From: an uncultured Paracoccaceae bacterium
Lineage (GTDB): Bacteria; Bacteroidota; Bacteroidia; Flavobacteriales; Flavobacteriaceae
Direction: 5' to 3'
Length of the DNA stretch: 64,000 nucleotides
Assembly: GCA_943788135.1 (NCBI GenBank)
Contig: CALSPC010000003.1
Location: 1 to 64,000, forward strand
In this document: piece by piece, positions 63,625 through 64,000 of the stretch
How positions within the stretch are numbered: position 1 is the stretch's first letter
Layout: every line of letters begins with the position of its first letter
Notes under the pieces: model-generated
What the model was told of the DNA's origin: nothing
The model's database searches: none
Seen by the model: the letters and a program-made list of their open reading frames with translations, nothing else
Translations under genes and position numbers: made by a program

Positions 63625-64000
63625 ACCAGCTCAAATTCTTTTCCGGGAAGTGGGCGACAAACACCTTTCAATTCCAAATTCAATAATAGATATGCGGCTT
63701 TAGAGGTGGGCATTTCACAGGCAATTGCAATACCATCTAAGGGTGATTTACTTTCTTTTTTTAAATAGTTGAAAATTATTTTTTCATCGGCATCAAGCTC
63801 AACAAACAACTTTTTTTGCACTACTTTTTTTGGGGTTTCTAATGACCAGTTTAAAATATACGGAATATCAACTGGGTTAGAGATTAGATGTGCGTTTTTG
63901 GTTTTAATCAAATTGTGACAACCTTGACTTTGATGGTCTGTGATGCGACCGGGTAGCGCAAAGACTTCTCTATTGTATCCAAACGCCATGGCTGCTGTTG
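63621..64000 (-). CDS. dprA: DNA processing protein DprA, C-terminal part (cut by window edge)
   Basis: The frame is open beyond 64000 on the minus strand. The visible part has the end of the Rossmann-like DNA-binding domain (FGYNREVFALPGRITDHQSQGCHNLI) and a C-terminal winged-helix domain (LDADEKIIFNYLKKESKSPLDGIAIACEMPTSKAAYLLLNLELKG). DprA loads RecA on incoming single-stranded DNA during transformation. Confidence 0.93.
   Translation of the reverse strand, partial: TAAMAFGYNREVFALPGRITDHQSQGCHNLIKTKNAHLISNPVDIPYILNWSLETPKKVVQKKLFVELDADEKIIFNYLKKESKSPLDGIAIACEMPTSKAAYLLLNLELKGVCRPLPGKEFELV

Overview
The window is chromosomal DNA of a Bacteroidota bacterium, almost certainly a member of the Flavobacteriaceae. 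The evidence is a GldH gliding lipoprotein, a secreted protein with a type IX (T9SS) sorting domain, a DUF4270 lipoprotein, a SusC-like TonB receptor, atpD-atpC standing apart from the other ATP synthase genes, Cys-rich RicT, and many promoters with the Bacteroidota -7 box TAnnTTTG. Base composition is AT-rich throughout.

Region 1 (1 to about 6490) is the right end of a mobile element. It carries a resolvase fragment at the window edge, a small membrane protein with a zincin HExxH motif, a ribbon-helix-helix regulator with a palindromic operator, an unknown protein, a ParB-methyltransferase fusion, a protein with apparent family-A polymerase motifs, a 44-residue protein and a large serine recombinase. 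The recombinase frame runs into the antisense strand of an intact tRNA-Asn gene and its terminator, so the element abuts this tRNA.

Region 2 (6590 to 41476) is core chromosome: rseP, a Sco-like copper chaperone, feoA-feoB with a Cys-rich partner, a ZIP transporter, a TerB-DnaJ protein, a bacilliredoxin, radA, an esterase-like protein, panC-panD, a GT5 fragment protein, DUF4270, glmS, a TonB receptor with an SGNH lipoprotein, atpD-atpC, an enoyl-CoA hydratase, an NtrY-like kinase and a heme locus. The heme locus holds hemJ, hemH and an AraC regulator on the minus strand and hemA-hemCD-hemE-hemF-hemB on the plus strand. It covers nearly the whole route from glutamyl-tRNA to heme; hemL is not in the window.

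Region 3 (41545 to 45797) is the most interesting part. A XerC/D-type tyrosine recombinase is followed by four mobile cassettes, each with one gene and each ending in an imperfect palindrome bounded by AAC and GTT. The first 9 to 10 bases of every cassette are the exact reverse complement of the left arm of the palindrome at that cassette's own 3' end. This is the geometry of integron gene cassettes and attC sites, but I do not see the extra segment typical of IntI integrases in the recombinase, and it points the same way as the cassettes.

Region 4 (45883 to 64000) returns to ordinary chromosome: a lipoprotein, an outer-membrane barrel, a beta-lactamase-fold hydrolase, a 3'-5' exonuclease, a fused oligopeptide ABC ATPase, CoA-transferase subunits, a class A PBP with an apparent frameshift, gldH, ricT, trhO, recA, plsC, a T9SS cargo protein, a methyltransferase remnant followed by a YhcG-like nuclease, trpS and the end of dprA.
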